This document shows positions 52,407 through 62,284 of a stretch of 64,000 bases of DNA, piece by piece. The translations under genes and the position numbers were made by a program. Within the stretch, counting starts at the first letter, position 1. Each line of letters begins with the position of its first letter. The DNA lies in contig JACYLN010000089.1 of the NCBI GenBank assembly GCA_015272515.1, positions 1-64,000 on the forward strand, given 5' to 3'. Source of the DNA: Leptolyngbyaceae cyanobacterium C42_A2020_001 (lineage in GTDB: Bacteria > Cyanobacteriota > Cyanobacteriia > Leptolyngbyales > Leptolyngbyaceae). The notes under the pieces are model-generated. The model was given only the letters and a program-made list of their open reading frames with translations, was not told the DNA's origin and did not search any database.

Positions 52407-54110
52407 TCATTCAATGGAAACGCCGCGGATGGATTGCGATCGCGTTCTCGCTGCAACCGGGGCTTGTTCAATTTTACGTTCTTGCACACGATGAGCGCTG
52501 AAGTAACTTTGCCAGAGTTCGGGGGCGTTGAGGGTTTCGCCGCCATGTTTGGTTAAGCGGGTGCGGACTTTGCATAGAACGGGCGTGTTGACGCAGGCTC
52601 CAGAGATGATGATTTGTCCTTTGGTGAGGGCGGGCAGTTCTTTGAGCAAATCTCGTCCTGCTGCTTCTACGCCATACTTGAGGCTTTCCTGATCGACGGG
52701 GTTGACGATTCGCATGATGAACTGGCTCATGCACTGAGACAACACATCAGAATCGAGTTTGCCGGGACGTTGGGTAATTAGCCCTACACCTAAGCCAAAC
52801 TTGCGTCCTTCACTGAGAATGGTACGGATCACGGCTTTGCAACGAGAAGGTTCGTGCGCTGGGGCGAAGCGGTGGGCTTCTTCTAACAAGATGAAGATGG
52901 GATAGGGCAGATAGTTCTCGTCATTGGGACCGATGCGCTCTTTTTGGCTATCCATGCGGGCGTTGTTTGCCTGCCGCAGTACAGCCGCACAAATTACCTG
53001 TTGTTCTTCCTGGCTGATTTCGTTCATCTGCAAAACGGTGACCTGCCCCGGTTCAAACAGATCGCTGGGAGCCAGGTGCTGGAAGGGATGGAAGTAGGGC
53101 GATCGCTGCAATCGTTCCAGTTTCCATTCCAATGCTGGGGCGGAGGATCCGGCTTTTTCGTTGCCTTCTTCATCGGTTTGAGTATCGGCTTCGTAGACAG
53201 CGGCGATCAAGTCATGCACATCCCAGCGGTATTCCCCTCCCCGATGTTTGCGTACCAGGGCATAGGCTTTGTTGAGAATCGATTGCTGGCGATCGCTCAT
53301 TTCCGGCAGCAGGGTGAGAATATCGGCGTAATCCAGCGATGAAATCCGGATGTGAATGTCCTCCGGAGTCAGCACTTTGACGGTGGGCGCGTAGCCATCC
53401 TCGGTTTGAAAGTCGGGATGTCCCTGCATTTCTGTAAGCGTGCTGTACTCTCCATGGGGGTCAAAAATCAGCACAGCAGCACGATTGTGAGGCAACAGCA
53501 GTTCTTCTACTAATACGCCTGCCGTATAGGACTTCCCCGATCCCGTTCCGGCAAGAATTGCCATGTGAGTGCTCACCAGTTCCTTCACATCCAGGGCAAT
53601 GGGAACCGCTCCCGCATCCCGTAGCAGCAATGCTCCCACATGGGCGGCTCCGATCGCGCCGGGTTGTTTTTTGTTCAGTACCCGTTTCAGCATGGCATCA
53701 TCTGCCAGAAACACCTTCGCGCCAGGATCAGGTGTTTTACGCGGGTTCATGAAGCCAAGAGCAGAATCGAAGTAGCCGATCACATCCACGGTGACTTCGT
53801 AAATTTCTGGATTGGTGTAAGTGAAACCAATCAAAGAGGCGATCGCGTCGGGGCTAATTTCAGTATCGGCAAAGATGCGATCGGGCAAATGATCAATCAA
53901 ACTGCGACCGGAAATTTTACCCAAAATTTGGACTCGTTTCCCCGCTTCCTGGACCTCGTAATAAACGAACTCGCCAATCTTGACATAGCGATTGTCTGCC
54001 GTGATGAACACGTACTGATTGCCGTTTTCACCTGGTCCTTTGACGGTGCCGATGATTGTGACAGAAGGAGTATTTACAGGCAGGGAGGCAGAAGTGCGGA
54101 GTTGTTTCAT
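52407..54110 (-). CDS. HerA-like ATPase (DUF87 family)
   Basis: A 567-residue hexameric-translocase-type ATPase. An N-terminal beta-barrel (HAS-barrel-like, about 15-130) precedes the P-loop MAILAGTGSGKSYTAGVLVE near residue 190, Walker B ILIFDPHGEYSTL-like AAVLIFDPHGEYSTLT, a second acidic motif in PIFILLEEAHRFAPAHEPSR, and LITQRPGKLDSDVLSQC. HerA partners with the NurA nuclease in DNA end resection in archaea and some bacteria, and related ATPases serve in defence systems. No nurA or nuclease gene is adjacent. An IS110 remnant lies 25 bases beyond its stop. Confidence 0.9.
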   Translation of the reverse strand: MKQLRTSASLPVNTPSVTIIGTVKGPGENGNQYVFITADNRYVKIGEFVYYEVQEAGKRVQILGKISGRSLIDHLPDRIFADTEISPDAIASLIGFTYTNPEIYEVTVDVIGYFDSALGFMNPRKTPDPGAKVFLADDAMLKRVLNKKQPGAIGAAHVGALLLRDAGAVPIALDVKELVSTHMAILAGTGSGKSYTAGVLVEELLLPHNRAAVLIFDPHGEYSTLTEMQGHPDFQTEDGYAPTVKVLTPEDIHIRISSLDYADILTLLPEMSDRQQSILNKAYALVRKHRGGEYRWDVHDLIAAVYEADTQTDEEGNEKAGSSAPALEWKLERLQRSPYFHPFQHLAPSDLFEPGQVTVLQMNEISQEEQQVICAAVLRQANNARMDSQKERIGPNDENYLPYPIFILLEEAHRFAPAHEPSRCKAVIRTILSEGRKFGLGVGLITQRPGKLDSDVLSQCMSQFIMRIVNPVDQESLKYGVEAAGRDLLKELPALTKGQIIISGACVNTPVLCKVRTRLTKHGGETLNAPELWQSYFSAHRVQERKIEQAPVAARTRSQSIRGVSIE

Positions 54111-54175
54111 GGTCGCACGCGATCGCTATCCTATCGGTTATACCGGATTTTGCCAAAAAGTCGAGAGCAACTGTA

Positions 54176-57100
54176 CTAAAAGTTTGAACAATTCACAGAC
54201 GGCTGCCAGCTTGAATGAACCGTACTGGCTGGTGCGTTGCTCACAAGGTAAGTGGTGCCATCGGCAGCGATCGCCCAGCTTTGGGCTTCGGCAAGAGGGG
54301 CAGAGGGTGGGGGCGATAGGGGGGCGGGGGTGGGTGGATGAGCTTCGACGTGAGCGGTTCCGCTGAGGTCACTGAACGGGTTCAGCCGAACAGTAGATGG
54401 CGTTTCACTCCCTCGTCCACTCGCCCACTCGCCCACTCCCTCCCCTTTTCTCTGCTCTACTAACTCTGTCAACGTTACCAATGCGCGATCGCTACCACTA
54501 AAGTTTTCTTCAGGATTGCTGGGTACTCCGCCGCGTCCGGTAATGATAAATTCGTTGCTGCGCCGTCCCAGTTTACTGCTGGGGGCACAAGTTTGGGCAA
54601 CTTGATTGGAGGGATCAACGAGGGTGCTGGGCAGGGCGATTAACCCTCGGTTGGGGTCAATGTTGAGAGTGTTGAGGGTGACAGTACCGCTGATCCCAAG
54701 TTGGGAACTGGCGGTAATGTCGCTGAAAGGGGTGAGGCGAGGCTGCGATCGCAGTCCATAAATGGCGTTAGCGGTGATGTTGATGTTGCCGCCCCTGCCG
54801 CTGAAGGCGTTGGCGGTAATGTCGCTGTTTTCCGCTAAAACGCCAATGATGAAGGGGGCAGTGATTTGAATGTTGCCGCCGTCGCCTCCAGCCTGGGCGG
54901 TTCCAGCTGTGGTGGAAATCAAGCTGTTGCGGCGTAGTAGCAAGAGATCACTGACTTGCAAACTAATGTTGCCGCCCTGGTTGCTGGTGGTTTCGGCGGA
55001 AATTACGCCGCGTCTATCGAGGGTGAGGGCGTTGGCTTGAACCTCCACACTGCCGCCCTGTCCGCTGCCCTGACTATCGACCGCCAGTTGGGCACCGTCT
55101 TGAATCACAACCGTTCGCGCCGTAGCGGAAATGTTACCACCATCACCACTGGAACCTGCTGTGGTGTTGGCAAATAAGCCCGTGCCAGAGCCGGAAAGGG
55201 TGAGGCGATCGCCAATGGTCACGATGATATCGCCCGCCTTACCGCTGCCAGAGGTGGTGGTGAGGAGTTGTCCCCCCGGTGCTGCCTCAAAGGTTTGAGC
55301 CGTGATCCCAATGCTGCCACCTGGATTAGTGGCGGCGGTAGTAGCATTGAGGGTGGCTCCGTCTGCCAGTTGAAACTGGTTGGTGGTCACGGTGATGGTG
55401 CCGCCCGGGCCATTGCTGGTGTTAGCAAACAAGCCCGTACCTGGATTGGAGAGTTGCACCTGATCATTGGCGTTCACAATGATGTCGCCTGCCCTGCCGT
55501 TGCCAAAGGTGGTGGTAAGCAATTGTCCACTAGATGCCGCTTCAAACGTTTGGGCATTCACACTCACACTACCACCTGGACTGATGCCGCTGGTTGTGGC
55601 ATTGAGTACGGCTCCATTGGTGACTTGAACTGTCGGCGCATTCACCGCGATCGCTCCACCCAAACCGCCTGTTGTGTTGGCGAACAAGCCTGTGCCTGGA
55701 TCGGAGAGGGATACGCGATCGCCAAAGGTGAGCGTGATATCCCCTGCTTTGCCTGCGCCTGTGGTGGTTGTGAGGATTTGTCCACCCGTGCTGGCCGCAA
55801 ACTGATTGCCTGTCACAGTAATATTGCCACCTGGATTGCTGGCTGAGGTGGTGGCGTTGAGAGCTGCTCCATCTACCAATTGAAACTGGTTGGTGTTGAC
55901 GGCGATCGTGCCGCCCGGGCCGTTGCTGGTGTTGGCAAACAAGCCCGTACCTGGATTGGAGAGTTGCACCTGATTGCTGGCGTTCACGGTGATATCGCCT
56001 GCCCTGCCGCTACCAGAGGTAGTTGTTAAAAGTTGCCCGCCTGTATTGGCAATAAAGGAGTTTGCCGTAACCTGCACATTTCCGGCGTTGCCCTGTCCGG
56101 TTGTGGAGGCTGCTAGCTGGGCGTTGTTTTGGACGATGAAGGTATTTGCCTGCACCGTAATATTGCCACCATCACCGCTTGCTTGCAACACTCGATTAGG
56201 CACTGCAACGCCCGTACCGGTCAGAAAAATAGTGTAGCTGCCAGGGCTACCAAAGCCAGAATTCGTCCAATCACTCAACGGATTAAATGCGCCTTCCAGA
56301 GTTGTACCAACGGTGCCGCCCCCTGGCTGGAACATTAACCCTGTGCTGATGGGATCGTTGTTGAAACTCGAAATGGCTAAGTAATAAGGGCCAGCAAACC
56401 GGGGGGTGAGTGGGTCATTGGCAGGCAGGGTTGATTGCAGGGTAAAGCCTGTGTCTGCGTCGTCATTGGCATAAACGCCAGTGCCATCAGAACGGAAAAG
56501 AAACAGTTGGGTATCAATGGTTGAGCCGTTTACAGTGCTGGCAGAAAAGGTGCCTCCGTCTGTCAAAAAAATCTGGTACAGATCGACATCGTTACTGTTG
56601 TCGAGGGTGCCGGAAATTTGGGTCACGAAGGTTCCGGGTTGCAGTGTGAGGTTTTGGGCGGTGGGCAGTAGTTGACCCGCATCGCCTGTTTCCGTAGGGG
56701 CGATCGCGGTGCCTGTGAAATCGTTCACAATTGTGTCACGGGTGTTGGCAAAGATGCCGGTACTTTCGCCTGTGATATTGACTGTGCCCGTTGCCCTTAC
56801 AGCCACGTCTCCAGCCCGTCCTGTTCCGGCAGTACTGGCGCGAATTTGGGCACCCTCAGCTAATGTCAGGTCACGGGTTTGCACTTCCACATTGCCGCCT
56901 CGCCCCACTGCACCTTCGTTCACAGCGGTCGAAATTGAGCTATTGGTGGCAGTCAGATTCTCGGTTCGCAACACAATTCCACCAGCGTTACCTACTGCAA
57001 AGGTTTCTGACGAAACGGTTGAGTCGGCGATGGTAAGTGCGCGAGCGTCGATGGATATGACTTGTCCATTCCCGGTTGTAGGGGGTGTTCCTGTACCTTG

Positions 57101-59437
57101 AGATACGGTACTGAGGATGCGGCTGTTGTTTGCGATCGCCGCACTGTCCGCCACAATTGCGATCGCTCCCGCATTGCCAACATCGTAGGTTTCTGAGGTG
57201 ATGGTGCTATTGTCTACTCGAAAGCGGGATGTTTCTAACTGAATCGCCCCGGCGTTGCCCCGACCAAAGGTGGCAGTTGAAATTCGGGTGTCGTTCAGCA
57301 CGTCAATCGATTCGGTGCCTTGAAACAGCATCGTTCCCGAATCTTCTCGCCCAAAGCCAGAGGTGCGAACAAAAGTATCATCCAGCACAATGCGGCGGGC
57401 ACTGATTTGCAAGTTACCACCTTGAGTACCCAAACTGCGGCTGTCAATACTGCTATTCAAGAGCGACACTGTATCAGCTGCTGTAATGGCGATCGCTCCC
57501 GCATCCCCCCCGCCTCGGCTTCCACTCTGCACCGCACCATAGTTTGCAATCACTGACCCCGTCGTTGCGGTCACAGAAACCGCTCCTGCCCCACCATTAC
57601 CGTTGCTGCCACTTTGAATGGAACTATTAACCAGAGGCGATTGCGTCCCTAAAAGCGAAATCGAGCCAGCCGTAACTGAAACCGCTCCCGCACTGCCTTG
57701 CCCGTTTGTGACAGTTAGGATTGAACTATTGCTAAGTATTGCAGTGCTGTCAGGATTTTGCACATTGATAGCAATTGGTGCAGATGTTCCAGATCCCCAT
57801 TCAATGCTAACGATTGAACTATTGTCAGACAACAGTAAACTAGAGCCGAGTTGAATGTTAATTCCTGGACTCGTTTGGGTGCCATAGTCAGAAGCGCTGA
57901 TGCGACTACCATTTTGCAGTGTCAATGAGTTGGCAGTGATGGAGATTGCTCCAGAACTTGCCCCATTAGCAAGTGTGCTAGGGGTTCCAGACTCAATTTG
58001 CGCCTGGTCAAGCAACACAGACTGCCCCGAAATATTCACGGAACCTGCGTTTGTGAAGATCCGCCCGAGCAGGTTGACATTTCCAGTGCCAGAGCGATCG
58101 CTGTCTGCCGTCAACGTCACATTCAACGGGCCAAATGCTGAGGGAACAAACAAGGAAGAGATGGAAACACCGGGGGTAATGGTGATGTCATTCGTGGCTT
58201 CTAACGTCAGGCTAGCAGGAGGTGTAAATACTGTCTTTGTAATGGAATTGAGAACCGTAATATTGCCATCCTGCGTTCCGGTGTTGCCCGTGGTGATGAT
58301 CACGTTCGTTCCGGCATTGAGGCGAGCTTCAATGTCTGCGGTTGAAATAATTGTGTCATCTCCTGTAGGCGTAAATAAGTCGGGATTGGTGCCGCTAAAA
58401 GTGCCAGTCGTGGTGCCTGTATTTTGAATAATGACGTTGCGCGGATCGATTAACCAGGTGCCGCTTGTACCGCTTGCTGATGCGGCTTCGACCTGAATTC
58501 CAGAGACATCTAAAGTATTGGCGCTGGAGGTTTCAATCAAACCGCCATTGTTTGTAATTGATTGAGCACTCAATCTGCCGTAGGCTTTCAGGGAATTATT
58601 TGCCCAAACCGCGATCGCGCCTCCGTTTGCTCCAATCGCCGTACCATCAGCATTAATCATGGTGCCTGCTCCAACGTAGGTTGCTGTAGCAGTAGGCAAA
58701 GGTCCTTGTCCTCTAAAATCCCCGCCAATTCGTACCGTACCGCCACCCGTGGGACTGGAGACATCAATCACAGTTGGGGCAAGCAACGCCACGCGATCGC
58801 CCAACACCTGCACGATGCCTCCCGGTGCGGTGAGCGCGCCTGTATGCGTTACTGTATTGCCAAACAAGGTCAGGCTTTGTCCGGCTGGAACTGTTAAATT
58901 TCCTGCTTGCTGAAGGTCGCCAACGGGTCTGCCGTACTGCAAACCGGGTGCAATATTGACCGTGAGTAAAGGCGGAACTTGAGGATTGGTAGCACTGAAT
59001 TCACTACCATCCGAGAACTGGAAACTGTTGGCAGTGCTGGCAACGAATGAGCCGCCAATTTGTAAACGCGCATTCGCACCAAAGACAATGCCGTTGGGAT
59101 TGAGCAAAAATAGATTTGCCGTTCCATTTGCCCGAATCAGTCCATCAATGTTAGAGAGGGAGCTACCTGTTACCCGCGTGAAGATGGTTTGAATCTGCGG
59201 CGCATTGTTAAACCAGGCTTCGCCACCTGTGGGAATAGAGAACTCCCGAAAGCTATGAAATAAATGGTTACCGCGAACTGTGCCGCCATTAATTGTGCAA
59301 ACAGTGCATCCCGGCGCAGTGTTGGAGTTTGTGGGTAGCGTCGTGTCTGGAACGATCTGGGCAGTGGCAGAAGCCAATGTCACAAGTGGACTGAACAGCA
59401 GGCTGATCCAGCGAAAGTAGGAGGTAACGGATTTCAT
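54176..59437 (-). CDS. Filamentous haemagglutinin-type exoprotein (two-partner secretion TpsA), large
   Basis: A 1753-residue secreted protein. After a signal peptide (about 1-27) comes the TPS secretion domain (about 28-290) with FHSFREFSIPTGGEAWFNNA, the RANGTANLFLLNPNGIVFGA block and QIGGSFVAST. The rest is a predicted beta-helix with S-layer-like repeats. Residues about 922-1074 form a PPC-like (pre-peptidase C) domain (DNSNDVDLYQIFLTDGGTFS). Residues 1134 onward hold exact 85-residue tandem repeats. A variable repeat-derived linker precedes the C-terminal motif EAQSWAIAADGTTYLV. No TpsB transporter gene is in the window. Confidence 0.93.
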   Translation of the reverse strand: MKSVTSYFRWISLLFSPLVTLASATAQIVPDTTLPTNSNTAPGCTVCTINGGTVRGNHLFHSFREFSIPTGGEAWFNNAPQIQTIFTRVTGSSLSNIDGLIRANGTANLFLLNPNGIVFGANARLQIGGSFVASTANSFQFSDGSEFSATNPQVPPLLTVNIAPGLQYGRPVGDLQQAGNLTVPAGQSLTLFGNTVTHTGALTAPGGIVQVLGDRVALLAPTVIDVSSPTGGGTVRIGGDFRGQGPLPTATATYVGAGTMINADGTAIGANGGAIAVWANNSLKAYGRLSAQSITNNGGLIETSSANTLDVSGIQVEAASASGTSGTWLIDPRNVIIQNTGTTTGTFSGTNPDLFTPTGDDTIISTADIEARLNAGTNVIITTGNTGTQDGNITVLNSITKTVFTPPASLTLEATNDITITPGVSISSLFVPSAFGPLNVTLTADSDRSGTGNVNLLGRIFTNAGSVNISGQSVLLDQAQIESGTPSTLANGASSGAISITANSLTLQNGSRISASDYGTQTSPGINIQLGSSLLLSDNSSIVSIEWGSGTSAPIAINVQNPDSTAILSNSSILTVTNGQGSAGAVSVTAGSISLLGTQSPLVNSSIQSGSNGNGGAGAVSVTATTGSVIANYGAVQSGSRGGGDAGAIAITAADTVSLLNSSIDSRSLGTQGGNLQISARRIVLDDTFVRTSGFGREDSGTMLFQGTESIDVLNDTRISTATFGRGNAGAIQLETSRFRVDNSTITSETYDVGNAGAIAIVADSAAIANNSRILSTVSQGTGTPPTTGNGQVISIDARALTIADSTVSSETFAVGNAGGIVLRTENLTATNSSISTAVNEGAVGRGGNVEVQTRDLTLAEGAQIRASTAGTGRAGDVAVRATGTVNITGESTGIFANTRDTIVNDFTGTAIAPTETGDAGQLLPTAQNLTLQPGTFVTQISGTLDNSNDVDLYQIFLTDGGTFSASTVNGSTIDTQLFLFRSDGTGVYANDDADTGFTLQSTLPANDPLTPRFAGPYYLAISSFNNDPISTGLMFQPGGGTVGTTLEGAFNPLSDWTNSGFGSPGSYTIFLTGTGVAVPNRVLQASGDGGNITVQANTFIVQNNAQLAASTTGQGNAGNVQVTANSFIANTGGQLLTTTSGSGRAGDITVNASNQVQLSNPGTGLFANTSNGPGGTIAVNTNQFQLVDGAALNATTSASNPGGNITVTGNQFAASTGGQILTTTTGAGKAGDITLTFGDRVSLSDPGTGLFANTTGGLGGAIAVNAPTVQVTNGAVLNATTSGISPGGSVSVNAQTFEAASSGQLLTTTFGNGRAGDIIVNANDQVQLSNPGTGLFANTSNGPGGTITVTTNQFQLADGATLNATTAATNPGGSIGITAQTFEAAPGGQLLTTTSGSGKAGDIIVTIGDRLTLSGSGTGLFANTTAGSSGDGGNISATARTVVIQDGAQLAVDSQGSGQGGSVEVQANALTLDRRGVISAETTSNQGGNISLQVSDLLLLRRNSLISTTAGTAQAGGDGGNIQITAPFIIGVLAENSDITANAFSGRGGNINITANAIYGLRSQPRLTPFSDITASSQLGISGTVTLNTLNIDPNRGLIALPSTLVDPSNQVAQTCAPSSKLGRRSNEFIITGRGGVPSNPEENFSGSDRALVTLTELVEQRKGEGVGEWASGRGSETPSTVRLNPFSDLSGTAHVEAHPPTPAPLSPPPSAPLAEAQSWAIAADGTTYLVSNAPASTVHSSWQPSVNCSNF
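54278..54470. repeat. Low-complexity repeat tract inside exoprotein 1 tail
   Basis: The coding strand holds GAGTGGGC-type units (tandem TCGCCCAC on the plus strand near 54421-54436) and G-rich and C-rich blocks. They encode a Gly/Glu/Ser then Pro/Ser-rich linker that is unrelated in sequence to the one at the same position in exoprotein 2. Confidence 0.65.
55131..56038 (-). repeat. 255-bp tandem repeats within exoprotein 1
   Basis: Three consecutive units of exactly 85 residues (56038-55784, 55783-55529, 55528-55274) and a partial fourth. Each starts GQLLTTTSGSGRAGD or similar and contains NPGTGLFANT near position 29 and LNATT near position 60. They point to recent unequal crossing over. Confidence 0.9.
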
Positions 59438-59523
59438 TCAAACAGATACGACAATTGAAGTGTTAGTACTCTATTCCTTGAAAGAGGAGAATGTCCGCTG
59501 ATTCCTTGCCCATTTATCAATTC

Positions 59524-62157
59524 TTAAAGCTGATTTGGGCAGTTCCATTCCGGTTGGCGCGAGTTAGGAGTCACGTTTGCAGCATTTACCACTAGATAAA
59601 TAGAGCCATCAGGTGCGATCGCCCAACCTTGAGCCTCGGTAAGGGGAGAGGGGGAATCGGGGAGCGGGGAGAGGGGAGCGGGGGAAAGGGACGCAATTGG
59701 AGATTGGGGATTGAAGATTGAGGAATGGGTAGATGGGTGGGTAGATGAAATTTCACTCCCCCACTCCCTAACTCCCTCATCGCCTCTCCTGGCTCCTCCC
59801 TCCTGGCTTCTCCCTCTTAACTCCTCCAATCTAAAATCTTCCCGACTCCTGGCTTCTGCTTCCCCAACTAACTCTGTCAACGTTACCAACGGGCGATCGC
59901 TGCCGCTAAACGTTTCCTCTGGCTGCGCTGGAAGTCCACCTCGCTCGGTGATGATAAAACGGTTAGACTGCTGAGTTGTCTGTTGATCCGGGTTGCAACC
60001 CTGAACAATCTGGTTTGAGGGATCAACCAGGTTGGCAGGCAAATCAATCAAGCCTCGATTTGGGTCAATATTGAGGGAATTAATCGTTACGGTGCCGTTC
60101 ACCCCAAACTGGGAACTGGCGGTGATGTCGCTAAAGGGACTGTCTTTGAGTTGAAACTTCAAGCCGTAGATACCTTTAGCAGTGATGTCTACCCGTCCAC
60201 CACTGCCAGCAAAGGCATTAGCGCTGATGTCGCTATTTTCTGCTAAAACGCCAATGATGAAGTCAGCAGTGATGCGAATGTTGCCGCCGCTACCATTGCC
60301 ACCAGTTAAGCCTGCACTGGTGTTGATGCGGGAATTCTGACGGAGTTGTAGGGTATGGGTTTGAATTCGCAGGTTGCCGCCTTCGCCTAATAAGGAAGTG
60401 GCTTCCAAGAAGGCGCGATCGCTCAATAGAATAGAATTTGCTACCAACTCCAGGTTTCCGGCATTGCCGGGACTCAACACACTTACACCCGCACCATCTT
60501 GGGCAGTAAAGGTTTGGGTAGTCAGTTCCACGTTTCCTCCCTGCCGAATGCCGAAGGCACTGATAGAGGTAGGTTTTCCGGTTCCAGGGGAGGTACCACT
60601 TAACTGAATTGACTCAGAAGCCCGAACGGTGACATTACCACCGCCACCCAACCCTTTGGGACTGTTGCTATCGGCAGAAATGCGCGCACCCTGGGTTAGG
60701 GTTAAGTTTTTGGTTAGCAGGGTTAAGTTACCTGCCTCGCCATTGCCCGTGACGCTGGCATTTGTGAAAATACCCGTGACGAAGTCGTTGTTGAGCGCAG
60801 GGGCAGGAATGGGTTGGCTACCCATCAATTGCAACGACTCGGAAGCGTTGACAGTCAGGCTCCCTCCTTTGCCAAAACCATAGGTAGCGTTGGAGATTTG
60901 ACCATTGTTTCGGGCGATCAAAGTGCGGGTATTGATCGTCAACGCCCCACTATCGCCTCTAGAGCCAACGAAGGTGCCATTAAACAAGCCGCTTTCACTC
61001 AAATCCACTAATTCAGAGGCATTGATGATCAAGTCTCCGGCACGACCAGAACCAGCGGTAGTACTGGCAATGTATCCTCCTTCTCGCATGGTTAAGTTGC
61101 CAGTATTGATGACGATATTGCCTGCTGTACCAGAACCCAGCGTTAGGGATGAGATGATGTTGCGAACTACTCCTGGATTCAAAGTTCCCCCTGTGAGGGC
61201 TTGCAGCACTTCTACATAGTCACTTCTGCCCACTAGTTCAAGTGAGTCAGTGGCATTGATGAGAATGTTTCCACCAGGTTGAGCACCCAGGTTAAACGAG
61301 GCAATGCGGAAGTTATCAGTCAAGCGTAGCGATCGCCCCTGAATTTGAATTGCACCGCCAGGATTGCCGCTGGTTTCTACCTCACCCCCAATGAGCCGAA
61401 TCGTGCCAAAGGACTCACCCGCATAAGCTAGCGCAACCCCCTGAGAAATTGGAGTGAGGCTAACAATGCCTTGCTTCTGCACACTCCCCAGTTCCACGCG
61501 TCCAGCAAAAGCAGTCACATTGCCATTTTCTAAAGTCACATCGCCACCCACCAATGCCAGGGTGCGTCCTGGCTGCACGGCTAAGCCCACAGGTTGGGCA
61601 ATGCCTGGAATAGAAACTCGCGATCGATTCACGATCTCCCCCGGAGCTTGACCAAATTGCAACCCAACGGGAACGTTGACCGACAAGAGCGGAGAGGTCG
61701 ATGGGTTCGTGGCGCTGAATTCACTGCCGTCTGAAAATTGGAAGCTGTTGGCAGTTGTCGCTAGAAATGAGCCGCCGATGTTGAGTTGAGCGTTTGTCCC
61801 AAAAATGATGCCGTTGGGGTTGAGTAAAAACAGGTTAGCGGTGCCATTTGCCCGAATTAACCCATCAATCGTGGAGACTGAGTTCCCGGTGACACGAGCC
61901 AGAATGGTTTGCACTTGAGGCGCGTTGTTAAACCAGGCAACGCCACCTGTAGGAACAGAAAACTCACGCAGGCTGTGGAAGACGTTCGTTCCTCGCGTGG
62001 TGCCACCATCAATCACACAAACAGTACAGCCAGGGGTCACAATAGAATTGACTGGGAGCGTCGCATCCGGGATGATTTGAGCGATCGCAAATGTTGGATG
62101 AACTGCGAGACTGGCAACACCACTAATCGCCCACATCCAGGAAGCCATACATTTCAT
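59524..62157 (-). CDS. Filamentous haemagglutinin-type exoprotein (two-partner secretion TpsA), small
   Basis: An 877-residue paralog of the downstream exoprotein. A signal peptide (about 1-26) and TPS domain (about 27-275; FHSLREFSVPTGGVAWFNNA, then NLFLLNPNGIIFGTNAQLNI) are followed by a beta-helix of about 400 residues and the shared block GVLAENSDISANAF and SGSDRPLVTLTELV. A variable tail of about 75 residues built from repeat-type DNA leads to the end motif LTEAQGWAIAPDGSIYLVV. It lies 86 bases upstream of the larger gene on the same strand, so the two are a probable tandem duplication and transcript. Confidence 0.93.
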   Translation of the reverse strand: MKCMASWMWAISGVASLAVHPTFAIAQIIPDATLPVNSIVTPGCTVCVIDGGTTRGTNVFHSLREFSVPTGGVAWFNNAPQVQTILARVTGNSVSTIDGLIRANGTANLFLLNPNGIIFGTNAQLNIGGSFLATTANSFQFSDGSEFSATNPSTSPLLSVNVPVGLQFGQAPGEIVNRSRVSIPGIAQPVGLAVQPGRTLALVGGDVTLENGNVTAFAGRVELGSVQKQGIVSLTPISQGVALAYAGESFGTIRLIGGEVETSGNPGGAIQIQGRSLRLTDNFRIASFNLGAQPGGNILINATDSLELVGRSDYVEVLQALTGGTLNPGVVRNIISSLTLGSGTAGNIVINTGNLTMREGGYIASTTAGSGRAGDLIINASELVDLSESGLFNGTFVGSRGDSGALTINTRTLIARNNGQISNATYGFGKGGSLTVNASESLQLMGSQPIPAPALNNDFVTGIFTNASVTGNGEAGNLTLLTKNLTLTQGARISADSNSPKGLGGGGNVTVRASESIQLSGTSPGTGKPTSISAFGIRQGGNVELTTQTFTAQDGAGVSVLSPGNAGNLELVANSILLSDRAFLEATSLLGEGGNLRIQTHTLQLRQNSRINTSAGLTGGNGSGGNIRITADFIIGVLAENSDISANAFAGSGGRVDITAKGIYGLKFQLKDSPFSDITASSQFGVNGTVTINSLNIDPNRGLIDLPANLVDPSNQIVQGCNPDQQTTQQSNRFIITERGGLPAQPEETFSGSDRPLVTLTELVGEAEARSREDFRLEELRGRSQEGGARRGDEGVREWGSEISSTHPSTHSSIFNPQSPIASLSPAPLSPLPDSPSPLTEAQGWAIAPDGSIYLVVNAANVTPNSRQPEWNCPNQL
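59640..59865. repeat. Low-complexity repeat tract inside exoprotein 2 tail
   Basis: Purine-rich GGGGAGAGG-type blocks (59640-59690), GATTGGGGATTG units (59699-59722), and GGGTAGATGGGTGGGTAGAT (59727-59746). The complement of the last closely matches intergenic sequence at 22599-22617. The tract is fully translated within the exoprotein tail. Confidence 0.7.
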
Positions 62158-62284
62158 GATTTGGTCATTTGAGAAGCCAGATTGCTATTACTCTATGCAC
62201 TGGTTGAAGGAAAAATCAGAGCAAAACAGGCTGCTTCGATAAATCTTTAAGGCGGTGTAAAGAATATTACTAAGCGATCGCACC

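Noticed and set aside
53640-54179. Open frame of about 179 codons opposite the HerA-like gene
   Set aside because: Antisense to the conserved N-terminal barrel and P-loop region; no family match.
55268-55846. Open frames on the plus strand through the exoprotein repeats
   Set aside because: They arise from the low-complexity Gly/Thr/Asn repeats read backwards and have no start signals.
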